In this document: in pieces, positions 36,750 through 43,983 of the stretch
Layout: the number at the start of each line of letters is the position of its first letter
Position numbering within the stretch: the first letter of the stretch is position 1
NCBI GenBank assembly: GCA_045626925.1
Contig: JAZUQZ010000004.1
Coordinates: 1-52,323, forward strand
DNA: 52,323 bases
From: Aphodoplasma sp045626925
GTDB taxonomy: Bacteria; Bacillota; Clostridia; UBA1381; UMGS1253
Direction: 5' to 3'
The notes under the pieces: generated by a model
Told to the model about the DNA's origin: nothing
Seen by the model: only the letters and a program-made list of their open reading frames with translations
Database searches by the model: none
Position numbers and translations under genes: made by a program

Positions 36750-37259
36750 ATGAGCATTAAAAATTTGGCAGGCATGGGTCCAAAACAAATTGAGGAAAAG
36801 CTTACAAACAGGATGCTTATAAATTTTGGATATACGATTTTGGGGTATGTGGTTTTGTATATATTCTATCTTTATGCGATGGGGCGCATAGGAAATATTT
36901 TGACATACAGATATGTAATGTTTGGATTGTTTATTTTTATGGCGGTTGTTACTGCAGCGTTGTATGTTCTTTCTTTTTCAAAAGAACCAAAACTTGAAAA
37001 ATATTGTGTAAAATTTAGAAACTATGCTCATATGTCACTTGCGATTTGTGCAGTTGTATTTTATGTAAATCTGCCGTTTTATACGAGATGGATGCCGGTT
37101 GAGGCCGCTCCCGCAGCTTTTCGTTCGCTTGTGATGTTTATTAAAAACACGCGCTATGAGTATTTTGTTGTTGTGTGGGCGATGCTTGTTTATTTAGTAA
37201 TTACAGCAGTTTATCACAGTGTTTTGATTCGCAAGTTTACAAAAAAGGTTAAAAAATAA
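36750..37259 (+). CDS. Hypothetical four-helix membrane protein
   Basis: A 169-aa protein I do not recognise. Four hydrophobic segments are visible (about residues 28-46, 55-73, 93-110 and 139-158), with a soluble N-terminal stretch and a lysine-rich tail (RKFTKKVKK). The positive tail suggests the C-terminus is cytoplasmic. AGGAGG precedes the ATG; the gene follows rsmE by 30 bases and may be co-transcribed. A terminator follows. Confidence 0.7.
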   Translation: MSIKNLAGMGPKQIEEKLTNRMLINFGYTILGYVVLYIFYLYAMGRIGNILTYRYVMFGLFIFMAVVTAALYVLSFSKEPKLEKYCVKFRNYAHMSLAICAVVFYVNLPFYTRWMPVEAAPAAFRSLVMFIKNTRYEYFVVVWAMLVYLVITAVYHSVLIRKFTKKVKK

Positions 37260-37280
37260 AATAATTGATATATAAATTAC

Positions 37281-37310
37281 AGCAGCGTGGCAAAGTCGCG
37301 CTGCTTTTTT
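37281..37310 (+). terminator. Terminator after membrane-protein gene
   Basis: AGCAGCG pairs with CGCTGCT, then six T. Confidence 0.85.
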
Positions 37311-37438
37311 GTTAACATAGTATTAATTTTATTTATATTTTATTGAACCAAGATAGTGTTTGTGGTAATATAATATAAAAATTTTGTCAATAATTATGAT
37401 ATACATATTAGAAAAAAATTTTGGAAAGGAGGAGGCAT

Positions 37439-39841
37439 ATGAAAAGAAGCCATACACTTAGCAATAATACAGAATGTGAACTTGTGTATACAGACATAAA
37501 TACGGGATTGTCTGATGAAGAGGTACTGGAGCGCGAAAAGGCGGGCTTTGTAAATACGCCTCCACCGACAACATCAAAAACGATAAGACAGATTATTTCG
37601 ACTAATATATTTACATATTTTAATTTTGTATTTGCCACCTTTGCATTACTTCTCGTTTTGGTCGGCTCTTTTCGCGAGCTTACATTTCTTCCTATAATTA
37701 TTATAAATACACTTGTTGGTATAATACAGGAAATCCGCTCGAAACGCATACTTGACAAGCTTTGTGTCTTAAACGCACCAAAATCGCGCGTCATACGAAA
37801 CAAAAAAATACAAACGATTGAGTCGGAAAGACTTGTTATAGATGATGTTGTTGTTTTTGAAGCAGGGAATCAGATTTGTGCCGATGCGATAGTAGTTGAT
37901 GGCGAGATTTTGGTCAATGAGTCACTTCTTACCGGCGAAGCAGATGAAATTGTAAAAAAATGTGGCGATACGCTTATGTCGGGCAGCTTTGCAGTGTCTG
38001 GGAAATGTGTGGCGCAGCTTACAACAGTTGGTGAGGATTCGTATGTGTCAAAGCTTGTGGCCGAAGCAAAAGCAGAAAAAAAGGGTGAGCGCTCGGAGAT
38101 GATTCGTTCGCTTAATCGCCTTATAGCTATAGTGGGCGCTGTAATAATTCCAATCGGACTCGTTATGTTTTATCAACACTATTTTAAAATGGGCGAAAGT
38201 ATACAACAAAGTGTTGTATCAATGGTCGCAGCACTTATCGGGATGATCCCAGAGGGGCTTTATCTGCTTGCGAGCGTTGCGATGGTGCTTGGCATAATTC
38301 GCCTTGCAAAAAAACGCGTGCTTGTGCACGAGCTTTCGTGTATAGAAACGCTTGCGCGCGTCAATGTATTGTGCGTTGATAAGACGGGCACAATTACTGA
38401 AAGTACTATGCGTGTAGATGAGCTTGTGTGTCTTGATGAATATATTTTTGGCGAAGATGAGCTGCCATTGCAAGCAGTTATAGGCGATTTTGTTGCCAAT
38501 ATGAATGATGATAATATAACTATGACGGCGCTAAAGGAGCATTTTAAAGAAAATAGTATGCGTCGTGCGGACAAGGTCTTGCCGTTTTCATCTACTGTAA
38601 AATACTGTGGGGCGCGTTTTGGCGATGATGTATATGTGCTTGGTGCGCCTGAAAGTGTATTACGAGAGCGATATGACGATTACAAAGAAAAAATAGAACA
38701 ATATTCAAAAAAAGGGAATCGTGTGCTTGTTTTTGCGCTCTATGATGGTGAGCTTGACGGAAATGCATTGTCAGGGCAAACGAGTGCATTGTGCCTTATT
38801 CTTATAACAAATCCAATCCGCTGTGATGCAAAGGAGACCTTTGAATATTTTGACGAGCAAGGCGTTGATATAAAGGTTATATCCGGCGATAATCCGCTCA
38901 CAGTATCAGAAGTGGCAAAGCGTGCAGGCATTAAAAATGCCGAAAGCTATATTGATGCGCGCATGCTCACAGACGAAAAAATGATTGAAGATGCGGCGTT
39001 AAAATATACAGTATTTGGACGAGTGAGCCCAAAACAGAAAAAAGAGCTTGTGCTTGCGCTGAAAAAGGCGGGCAAAACTGTTGCTATGACGGGCGATGGT
39101 GTAAATGATGTATTAGCACTCAAAAAAGCTGATTGCAGTGTTGCGATGGCATCGGGTAGCGAGGCGGCAACGCATGTATCACAAATTGTTTTGCTAGATT
39201 CAAATTTTTCATGTATGCCATCGGTAGTGCTTGAAGGAAGACGCGTAGTAAATAACATTGAGCGTTCGGCATCATTATTTCTTGTAAAAAATATTTTTTC
39301 GATGCTAATGGCATTGTTCTCGATGATATTTGTACTAAATTATCCGCTTTTGCCGTCACAAATATCACTCGTTAGTGCTTTTACTATAGGGATACCCGCA
39401 TTTTTTCTTGCGTTTGAACCAAATTATAAAATGATAAAAGGAAACTTTCTTAAAAATGTTATTTGGACGGCAATACCACCCGCTATTACAGCGTTTGTTA
39501 TGATTGCCATGCTTGTAATTTTGGCAAAAGTATCAGATATCGAATTTGAAGAAATGACTACAGTTTCGACGCTTGTTATGTCGATGGTCGGCACACTCTT
39601 TTTATATAAAATAAGCAAGCCTATGAACAAAATGCGATGGTGCGTATGGGGTGCGATGCTTATAGGTCTTGTTTTTTCGACTGTGTTTTTAGGAGACTTT
39701 TTTGGAATAGTTCCACTGTCTTTGGGCACAATCGTATTGCTTGTTGTTTTTGTGCTTGCGACCGAACCTGTATTCAGAGGATTTACAAATTTGGCATCTT
39801 TATTTAATAAGTTGTTTGGGTGGATAAAACGCTATATATGA
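37439..39841 (+). CDS. Cation-transporting P-type ATPase (CtpE-like)
   Basis: P-type ATPase of 800 aa resembling the CtpE group, whose mycobacterial member is linked to calcium. The phosphorylation motif is CVDKTGTITES; the hinge is MTGDGVNDVLALKKADCSVA; the actuator loop reads LLTGEADEI, with Ala after TGE where Ser is usual. M4 has MIPEGLYLLASVAM, the PEGL form. About ten hydrophobic segments are visible, and the actuator region lacks N-terminal heavy-metal domains. ATG 37439 follows GGAAAGGAGGAGG. The ion is not determinable from sequence alone. Confidence 0.88.
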   Translation: MKRSHTLSNNTECELVYTDINTGLSDEEVLEREKAGFVNTPPPTTSKTIRQIISTNIFTYFNFVFATFALLLVLVGSFRELTFLPIIIINTLVGIIQEIRSKRILDKLCVLNAPKSRVIRNKKIQTIESERLVIDDVVVFEAGNQICADAIVVDGEILVNESLLTGEADEIVKKCGDTLMSGSFAVSGKCVAQLTTVGEDSYVSKLVAEAKAEKKGERSEMIRSLNRLIAIVGAVIIPIGLVMFYQHYFKMGESIQQSVVSMVAALIGMIPEGLYLLASVAMVLGIIRLAKKRVLVHELSCIETLARVNVLCVDKTGTITESTMRVDELVCLDEYIFGEDELPLQAVIGDFVANMNDDNITMTALKEHFKENSMRRADKVLPFSSTVKYCGARFGDDVYVLGAPESVLRERYDDYKEKIEQYSKKGNRVLVFALYDGELDGNALSGQTSALCLILITNPIRCDAKETFEYFDEQGVDIKVISGDNPLTVSEVAKRAGIKNAESYIDARMLTDEKMIEDAALKYTVFGRVSPKQKKELVLALKKAGKTVAMTGDGVNDVLALKKADCSVAMASGSEAATHVSQIVLLDSNFSCMPSVVLEGRRVVNNIERSASLFLVKNIFSMLMALFSMIFVLNYPLLPSQISLVSAFTIGIPAFFLAFEPNYKMIKGNFLKNVIWTAIPPAITAFVMIAMLVILAKVSDIEFEEMTTVSTLVMSMVGTLFLYKISKPMNKMRWCVWGAMLIGLVFSTVFLGDFFGIVPLSLGTIVLLVVFVLATEPVFRGFTNLASLFNKLFGWIKRYI

Positions 39842-39899
39842 TTATTTGTGATATACGGACTATACAATTTTAGCAAAAGTCAGTATTACAAAAACAAAT

Positions 39900-42800
39900 A
39901 TGCAAGATATAAATAACTATACGGAGGAATTAGAAAATGGAATTGACAGAGGCACAAAAGCATTTGATAAATGGCTTGCTACTTTTCGGCGTGGAAAAGG
40001 ACGCAATAGTTGGCATAGCATCAGCACTCACAAAGCCAGAACAACAGGACGAAATGATGGAGTGGATGTGCAACCATCGGGGAGCGACAACGCCAGAGAT
40101 ATTAAAGGAAGTAGCAAACATAATAAATCAGAAATAAAATCTCTCAACAACGATAAACTGACTGCGAATAGCGATGATGCACTTGACAAGTACGTTATAG
40201 GTCGCATACCTATAACAAGAGTTAAATTTAAAAACTTCCCACCATATAACGAGAGTCGAAGCGATGCAAATGAATGGTCTACAAGATGGGCGCATCGTGA
40301 AGATGTTGAATCAGGTGCTCAAACATTGGTTTTTTATCACGGCAGATGTTATGTTATAGGTAAATATGATAGTGCGGATTTGAAATACTTAATAGAAGGA
40401 AGAATAAGCTACAACGACTACAAAAAGATTAGAAGGGAACTCGAAGAAGATGCAAGAAACAGAGAAGAACAATCAAAAAAGAAAATGGCTGATATCCTTA
40501 GTGAACGCAATGAGCGAAGAAATTCAGATGAGAGAAGAGGACAAAGTCTTGATAATTCTTCAGTTAAATACGGAAGAGAAGATAGAGACGTTTTGCGATT
40601 GGATAGAAAGCAAGATGGAGAACGGGAAGTTCAAGGCGACATCAGCAGAAGTGATGAATATGACAGCGAGAATAGGAAGTCTGAGAGCGTAAACAAAAGC
40701 CCAAACTACTCTCTTATGGATGATGAGATTAATCAATCAATGAGTATGGAACAAGCAAATGATATGGTGCAGAGAGCTTTTATTCTTGGTGGCATCGAAG
40801 AATTGTTTGGTGGTATGTACAAAAATGGTGATGAATGGTTAAGGGGCGAGGGTGCAGATGCCGTTGCTTTGGTGGTCGAAAAAGAGTGGGTTTTGCAACA
40901 GAAGTTTTTAAATAAGGTGCAGGGTGTACTTAATGGCGATTTCTATGCAGCAGACATTATTAAGGCCTATGCAAATGGAACATTGACAGGCGATATTAAG
41001 CATAATGCTATAAGAAGGCTTGATACATCAAAACCGACAAAAGCAACAGATACAAGAGTGTTTGCCCCAAAGGAAATTGAGAACGCACAAGAGGTATATA
41101 AGGTTGCATCTGAAAGAGTAACAAACACTAATAGAGATAGAGTGCATCAAGCGAGAGCAGATATTATAATGTTTGCTCATAATCGTGGTGCTGCAGAAGC
41201 GTTAGGACTTACTCAGAGTGAACTCAATAAAAAGCTTGCAACTTGGGCGAGGTATACGGCAAGGGCAAAAGAAGTGTCTATGCGTATCAACAAAGATGTT
41301 GCTCTTTTTAACAAGTGGACAGGCATTGAAAACTCAAACATATTAAATCGTGCTACAGTAAGCCAAGCGGAATTAGAGAACCTTGTAAACGAGGTTATAG
41401 GTGATAGTAACGGTTGGCAGAGAAGCTACATTGTGCGTACAATGCTTGCACTCGATACTCATATAGATTATAGCGAGCTGAATTTTGAGTTTGCCGGAAC
41501 AGTAAAGTCAACTATAGGTAAAGTCAACGGATATTATGATGACTCAGACCGCAAAATAAAGGTGAAATACGACGCCCCGCATACTGTGGCTCACGAAATC
41601 GGGCATTTCATTGATTATCAATGGGCAAGAGATTTGAGCTATCCTGGTGCGTTGACAGATGGATTTTGCAGAGGCATACCTGTTGATGCTGACACAAAAC
41701 AATTTGTAACCAACTTTGATGAGTTTATAGAGCAAATAGAAGACTTGGCTGATATGAAAAGCGCGTACGTGATGAACAGAAAAGAAGTGTTTGCTCGTTT
41801 TGTAGCCAAATTTGTCCAATGGGTAGACCTTGTTGCAAATGGCAAGCGTAGCTATGCACAGGAATATTCGAACTATAACGATAAATTCACTACGGCCCAA
41901 TATGTTGAGTTTGCAAAGTTGCTTCAAGAAAAGTCTATGCTTGATTCAAAGAGATTTGAAAAGGGCAAGGTTGGAACAAGCTTTGGTTTGAAAGATGTTT
42001 CTAAAAACAAAAAATCTACCAAAAATCTTGAAAATAAGACAAATCAGAATTATAATGAAAATACAAGTTATTCTATGTATGTCTATCCCAAGCTCTCTAA
42101 GGCTGAGTGGGCGCTACTAAACGATAGCTTGGAAATTGGCTTAAGAAATAATGATAATTATATTACTAAATCTGTGAAATGGCTGTTTTCGTCAAAAAAC
42201 GGAGTAAAGGTGTTTTCGATTTATGGTATTGGGGATGGAACAGACGCAACGCCTTATTTGGCGGTTGGCGGCAAACAAGCAGACGCATATAGGGATGGAA
42301 TTCAAAAATTTTTGGAGGGAAACAATAATGGCAATATCAGAGACAGAACAAGTGTTAATAGACGCATTGAGTCTTTGCTCATTAGACAAGGGGAGACAAG
42401 CAATAATTTATCTAACTTTGGAAACAGAGGAACAAAAACTAAAGATGGCGAAGTTTATAATGGAAAACGAGGAAGCAACAGAGGAAGAACTGATAGCAGC
42501 GGCACAGAGAATAGCGGTAAAGTAAGTTTTTCGCTACAAGACAAATACTGGCATACAGATTTAAACAGAACTCAAATTAAAGAGGTAGAAAAAGAGCTAC
42601 GTCAAATTGGCAATCCTGAGTCGACAAGAATTACCGATACTGCTAACTGGTATAAAGGCAGACTTGACGGAGAAGATTTGTTTGTTATATATAGCACAGA
42701 AGACGTTAGTAACCCTACTATTTTGTATGAGGTAAGAGGGGAAAAAGCAAAGTTAGAACAAAATATTTTAATGGATTTGTTGGAGGATGTAGAAAATGGC

Positions 42801-43397
42801 ACGAGTATTAACGGAGAATCAAGTTTTGCTCAAAGGGTATCTAAAGGAGATTGGATGCAAGATGTCAACGGTGGTACACATAATCTTTCAAGTTTGGGAG
42901 CCCGAGCAGACAATAAAGATGCTGGAGTTTTGCAGAGACAATCCCAGCGCAACGGAAGCCCAGCTTTTAGAAATGTCATCGAAAATCTCTTCAAGAGACA
43001 AGAACGAGGCGGGAGCATAAACGATATTCTCGTTTTTGCAAAAGGAACTATTGATAACCCTATTATCACAAGCGTAATTGTGATATACGAAGATAATGAA
43101 ACAGACCTTGATAGAATAAGGGGGTATATATATGAATGTGAGCGGAGAGGCGTTTCGCAAGAGGTTAGAGGGGTATTCAGACGATACTATGCGGCTGATT
43201 TCCAGTTGCGGGAGCAACAAGAAAATGTTTTTGAGGGCATTAGAGATAGTAGCGACAACGGATACAGAGAAAGAAGTAGTGAAGAAACTTCGACAGTTAA
43301 AAGAGAAACACAATCAAACTACAGCCTCATAGATGATGAAATTAACCAATCAATGAGTATGGAACAAGCAAATGATATGGTGCAGAGAACTTATTGA
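39900..43397 (+). CDS. Multi-module polyvalent-type protein with HEIGH peptidase-like domain
   Basis: One open frame of 1165 codons made of separable modules, resembling large polyvalent proteins of phages and conjugative elements. Residues ~82-184: unknown module. ~268-700: largest module, with HEIGH (565-569), the HExxH zinc-peptidase signature. ~722-810 and ~876-966: two small modules sharing an FxIY...T pattern. ~1036-1078: another. 1138-1165: a cut copy of the start of the 268 module. Modules begin with NYSLM, SYSMY, FSLQD or NYSLI. Linkers at 13-79, 184-265, 810-876, 966-1041 and 1078-1145 are low-complexity and overlie five small genes in the +1 frame. The first ATG has no ribosome site, so the 5' end is probably truncated. 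Whether it makes one long protein is unproved. Confidence 0.6.
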   Translation: MQDINNYTEELENGIDRGTKAFDKWLATFRRGKGRNSWHSISTHKARTTGRNDGVDVQPSGSDNARDIKGSSKHNKSEIKSLNNDKLTANSDDALDKYVIGRIPITRVKFKNFPPYNESRSDANEWSTRWAHREDVESGAQTLVFYHGRCYVIGKYDSADLKYLIEGRISYNDYKKIRRELEEDARNREEQSKKKMADILSERNERRNSDERRGQSLDNSSVKYGREDRDVLRLDRKQDGEREVQGDISRSDEYDSENRKSESVNKSPNYSLMDDEINQSMSMEQANDMVQRAFILGGIEELFGGMYKNGDEWLRGEGADAVALVVEKEWVLQQKFLNKVQGVLNGDFYAADIIKAYANGTLTGDIKHNAIRRLDTSKPTKATDTRVFAPKEIENAQEVYKVASERVTNTNRDRVHQARADIIMFAHNRGAAEALGLTQSELNKKLATWARYTARAKEVSMRINKDVALFNKWTGIENSNILNRATVSQAELENLVNEVIGDSNGWQRSYIVRTMLALDTHIDYSELNFEFAGTVKSTIGKVNGYYDDSDRKIKVKYDAPHTVAHEIGHFIDYQWARDLSYPGALTDGFCRGIPVDADTKQFVTNFDEFIEQIEDLADMKSAYVMNRKEVFARFVAKFVQWVDLVANGKRSYAQEYSNYNDKFTTAQYVEFAKLLQEKSMLDSKRFEKGKVGTSFGLKDVSKNKKSTKNLENKTNQNYNENTSYSMYVYPKLSKAEWALLNDSLEIGLRNNDNYITKSVKWLFSSKNGVKVFSIYGIGDGTDATPYLAVGGKQADAYRDGIQKFLEGNNNGNIRDRTSVNRRIESLLIRQGETSNNLSNFGNRGTKTKDGEVYNGKRGSNRGRTDSSGTENSGKVSFSLQDKYWHTDLNRTQIKEVEKELRQIGNPESTRITDTANWYKGRLDGEDLFVIYSTEDVSNPTILYEVRGEKAKLEQNILMDLLEDVENGTSINGESSFAQRVSKGDWMQDVNGGTHNLSSLGARADNKDAGVLQRQSQRNGSPAFRNVIENLFKRQERGGSINDILVFAKGTIDNPIITSVIVIYEDNETDLDRIRGYIYECERRGVSQEVRGVFRRYYAADFQLREQQENVFEGIRDSSDNGYRERSSEETSTVKRETQSNYSLIDDEINQSMSMEQANDMVQRTY
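39937..40137 (+). CDS. Nested small protein A (66 aa) in +1 frame
   Basis: Own ribosome site GGAGG nine bases before ATG. The acidic helical product reads ELTEAQKHLINGLLLFGVEK at the start and has KPEQQDEMMEWM and ATTPEILKEVANII later. The pattern L..L......M..E.. (T/P)EQ..KM..(F/W)...N..AT..E(I/L) recurs in small proteins C and D and partly in B. I recall similar short uncharacterised proteins in gut Firmicutes, but the function is unknown. Here this frame looks like real protein while the long frame is Ser/Asn/Arg-rich filler. Confidence 0.72.
   Translation: MELTEAQKHLINGLLLFGVEKDAIVGIASALTKPEQQDEMMEWMCNHRGATTPEILKEVANIINQK
40450..40692 (+). CDS. Nested small protein B (80 aa or shorter) in +1 frame
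   Basis: Contains EDKVLIILQLNTEEKIETFC and KATSAEVMNMTARIGS, matching the TEE...AT..E..MTxxI pattern of its siblings, with a short insertion (SKMENGKF). Start is uncertain: ATG 40450 has only a weak GAAGGGAA upstream at a long spacing; ATG 40510 has none. Frame is the same +1 frame as A, C, D and E. Confidence 0.55.
   Translation: MQETEKNNQKRKWLISLVNAMSEEIQMREEDKVLIILQLNTEEKIETFCDWIESKMENGKFKATSAEVMNMTARIGSLRA
40703..40779 (+). repeat. Direct repeat, copy 1 (77 bases)
   Basis: Encodes NYSLMDDEINQSMSMEQAND and a few more residues at the start of the metallopeptidase-like module. Pairs with 43316-43392. Confidence 0.9.
42328..42525 (+). CDS. Nested small protein C (65 aa) in +1 frame
   Basis: Ribosome site GGAGGG eight bases before ATG. 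The 65-aa product starts AISETEQVLIDALSLCSLDK and continues with LETEEQKLKMAKFIMENEEAT and a helix ending AAAQRIAVK. Its stop codon (42523) is directly followed, in the long frame, by the next module start FSLQDKYW. The frame is open further upstream, but the ribosome site decides the start. Confidence 0.75.
   Translation: MAISETEQVLIDALSLCSLDKGRQAIIYLTLETEEQKLKMAKFIMENEEATEEELIAAAQRIAVK
42796..43020 (+). CDS. Nested small protein D (74 aa) in +1 frame
   Basis: Ribosome site GGAGG nine bases before ATG, in a context nearly identical to that of A (GGAGGATGTAGAAAATGG versus GGAGGAATTAGAAAATGG). The product has LTENQVLLKGYLKEIGCK, EPEQTIKMLEFCRDNPSAT and LLEMSSKIS, the same pattern as A and C. 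Confidence 0.72.
   Translation: MARVLTENQVLLKGYLKEIGCKMSTVVHIIFQVWEPEQTIKMLEFCRDNPSATEAQLLEMSSKISSRDKNEAGA
43132..43332 (+). CDS. Nested small protein E (66 aa) in +1 frame
   Basis: AAGGGGG lies seven bases before ATG. The helical product has EAFRKRLEGYSDDTMRLISS and ATTDTEKEVVKKLRQLKEKH. It shares size, position after a module, and frame with the others, but sequence likeness to A, C and D is weak. It ends inside the truncated terminal module of the long frame. Confidence 0.6.
   Translation: MNVSGEAFRKRLEGYSDDTMRLISSCGSNKKMFLRALEIVATTDTEKEVVKKLRQLKEKHNQTTAS
43316..43392 (+). repeat. Direct repeat, copy 2 (77 bases)
   Basis: Same frame and nearly the same residues as copy 1. The central 42 bases are identical, and the first 30 bases differ mainly at synonymous positions. 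The frame stops just after this copy. Confidence 0.9.
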
Positions 43398-43405
43398 CAA
43401 AAAAA

Positions 43406-43440
43406 GAAAACCTTACAAACATATAGTTTGTAAGGTTTTT
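43406..43440. terminator. Bidirectional terminator between array and tRNA operon
   Basis: AAAACCTTACAAAC pairs with GTTTGTAAGGTTTT around a five-base loop, with T-runs both ways. Confidence 0.93.
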
Positions 43441-43516
43441 TGGTGAGCCATCCGCGATTCGAACGCGGGACACCTTGATTAAAAGTCAAGTGCTCTGCCG
43501 ACTGAGCTAATGGCCC
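43441..43516 (-). tRNA. tRNA-Lys (TTT)
   Basis: Minus-strand cloverleaf with D-arm AGCTCAGTCGGCAGAGC, anticodon loop CTTTTAA and T-arm CGCGTTCGAATCGCG; CCA is encoded. Last of five tRNAs. Confidence 0.95.
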
Positions 43517-43520
43517 GTAA

Positions 43521-43597
43521 TGGTTGGGATGGCAGGACTCGAACCTACGAAATGCCAGAGTCAAAGTCTGGTGCCTTACCGACTTGGCTACATCCCA
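43521..43597 (-). tRNA. tRNA-Gln (TTG)
   Basis: Acceptor TGGGATG pairs with CATCCCA; anticodon stem CCAGA/TCTGG with loop CTTTGAC; T-loop GGTTCGAGTCC; CCA encoded. Confidence 0.95.
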
Positions 43598-43622
43598 TCA
43601 TCTCAAAATAAAGGAAAAATAG

Positions 43623-43700
43623 TGGGGTGGATAGTGAGAGTCGAACTCACGACCTCCAGAGCCACAATCTGGCGCTCTAACCAACTGAGCTATACCCACC
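43623..43700 (-). tRNA. tRNA-His (GTG)
   Basis: Anticodon loop TTGTGGC within CCAGA/TCTGG. The extra 5' G opposite C73, unique to tRNA-His, is present. T-loop GAGTTCGACTC; CCA encoded. Confidence 0.95.
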
Positions 43701-43716
43701 ATAATGTAAATAAAAG

Positions 43717-43793
<77 letters not shown>

Positions 43794-43797
43794 ATTT

Positions 43798-43872
43798 TGG
43801 AGCGGGTGATGGGAATCGAACCCACACAATCAGCTTGGAAGGCTGAGATTCTAGCCATTGAACTACACCCGC
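43798..43872 (-). tRNA. tRNA-Gly (TCC)
   Basis: Acceptor GCGGGTG/CACCCGC; anticodon TCC in the loop of CTCAGCCTTCCAAGCTGAT; T-loop GGGTTCGATTCCC; CCA encoded. First tRNA after the promoter. Confidence 0.95.
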
Positions 43873-43905
43873 AAATATGCGTCCATTTTATAGCTGACTT
43901 TAAAG

Positions 43906-43934
43906 ATTATAACAGTATTGGAGTGATTTGTCAA
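43906..43934 (-). promoter_or_regulatory. Sigma-A promoter of the five-tRNA operon
   Basis: Perfect consensus on the minus strand: TTGACA, 17-base spacer, TATAAT, about 34 bases before tRNA-Gly. Confidence 0.93.
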
Positions 43935-43983
43935 CACTTTTTTTGAAAAAGACGCAAATTTTTATTCTATTTTAGAGATTTAA

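Noticed and set aside
38219..38574. Minus-strand ORFs inside the P-type ATPase gene
   Set aside because: Composition follows the complementary strand; no ribosome sites.
43398..43520. Attachment-site duplication of tRNA-Lys flanking the array
   Set aside because: I searched the region upstream of 39900 for the tRNA 3' sequence (GATTCGAACGCGGG) and found no copy.
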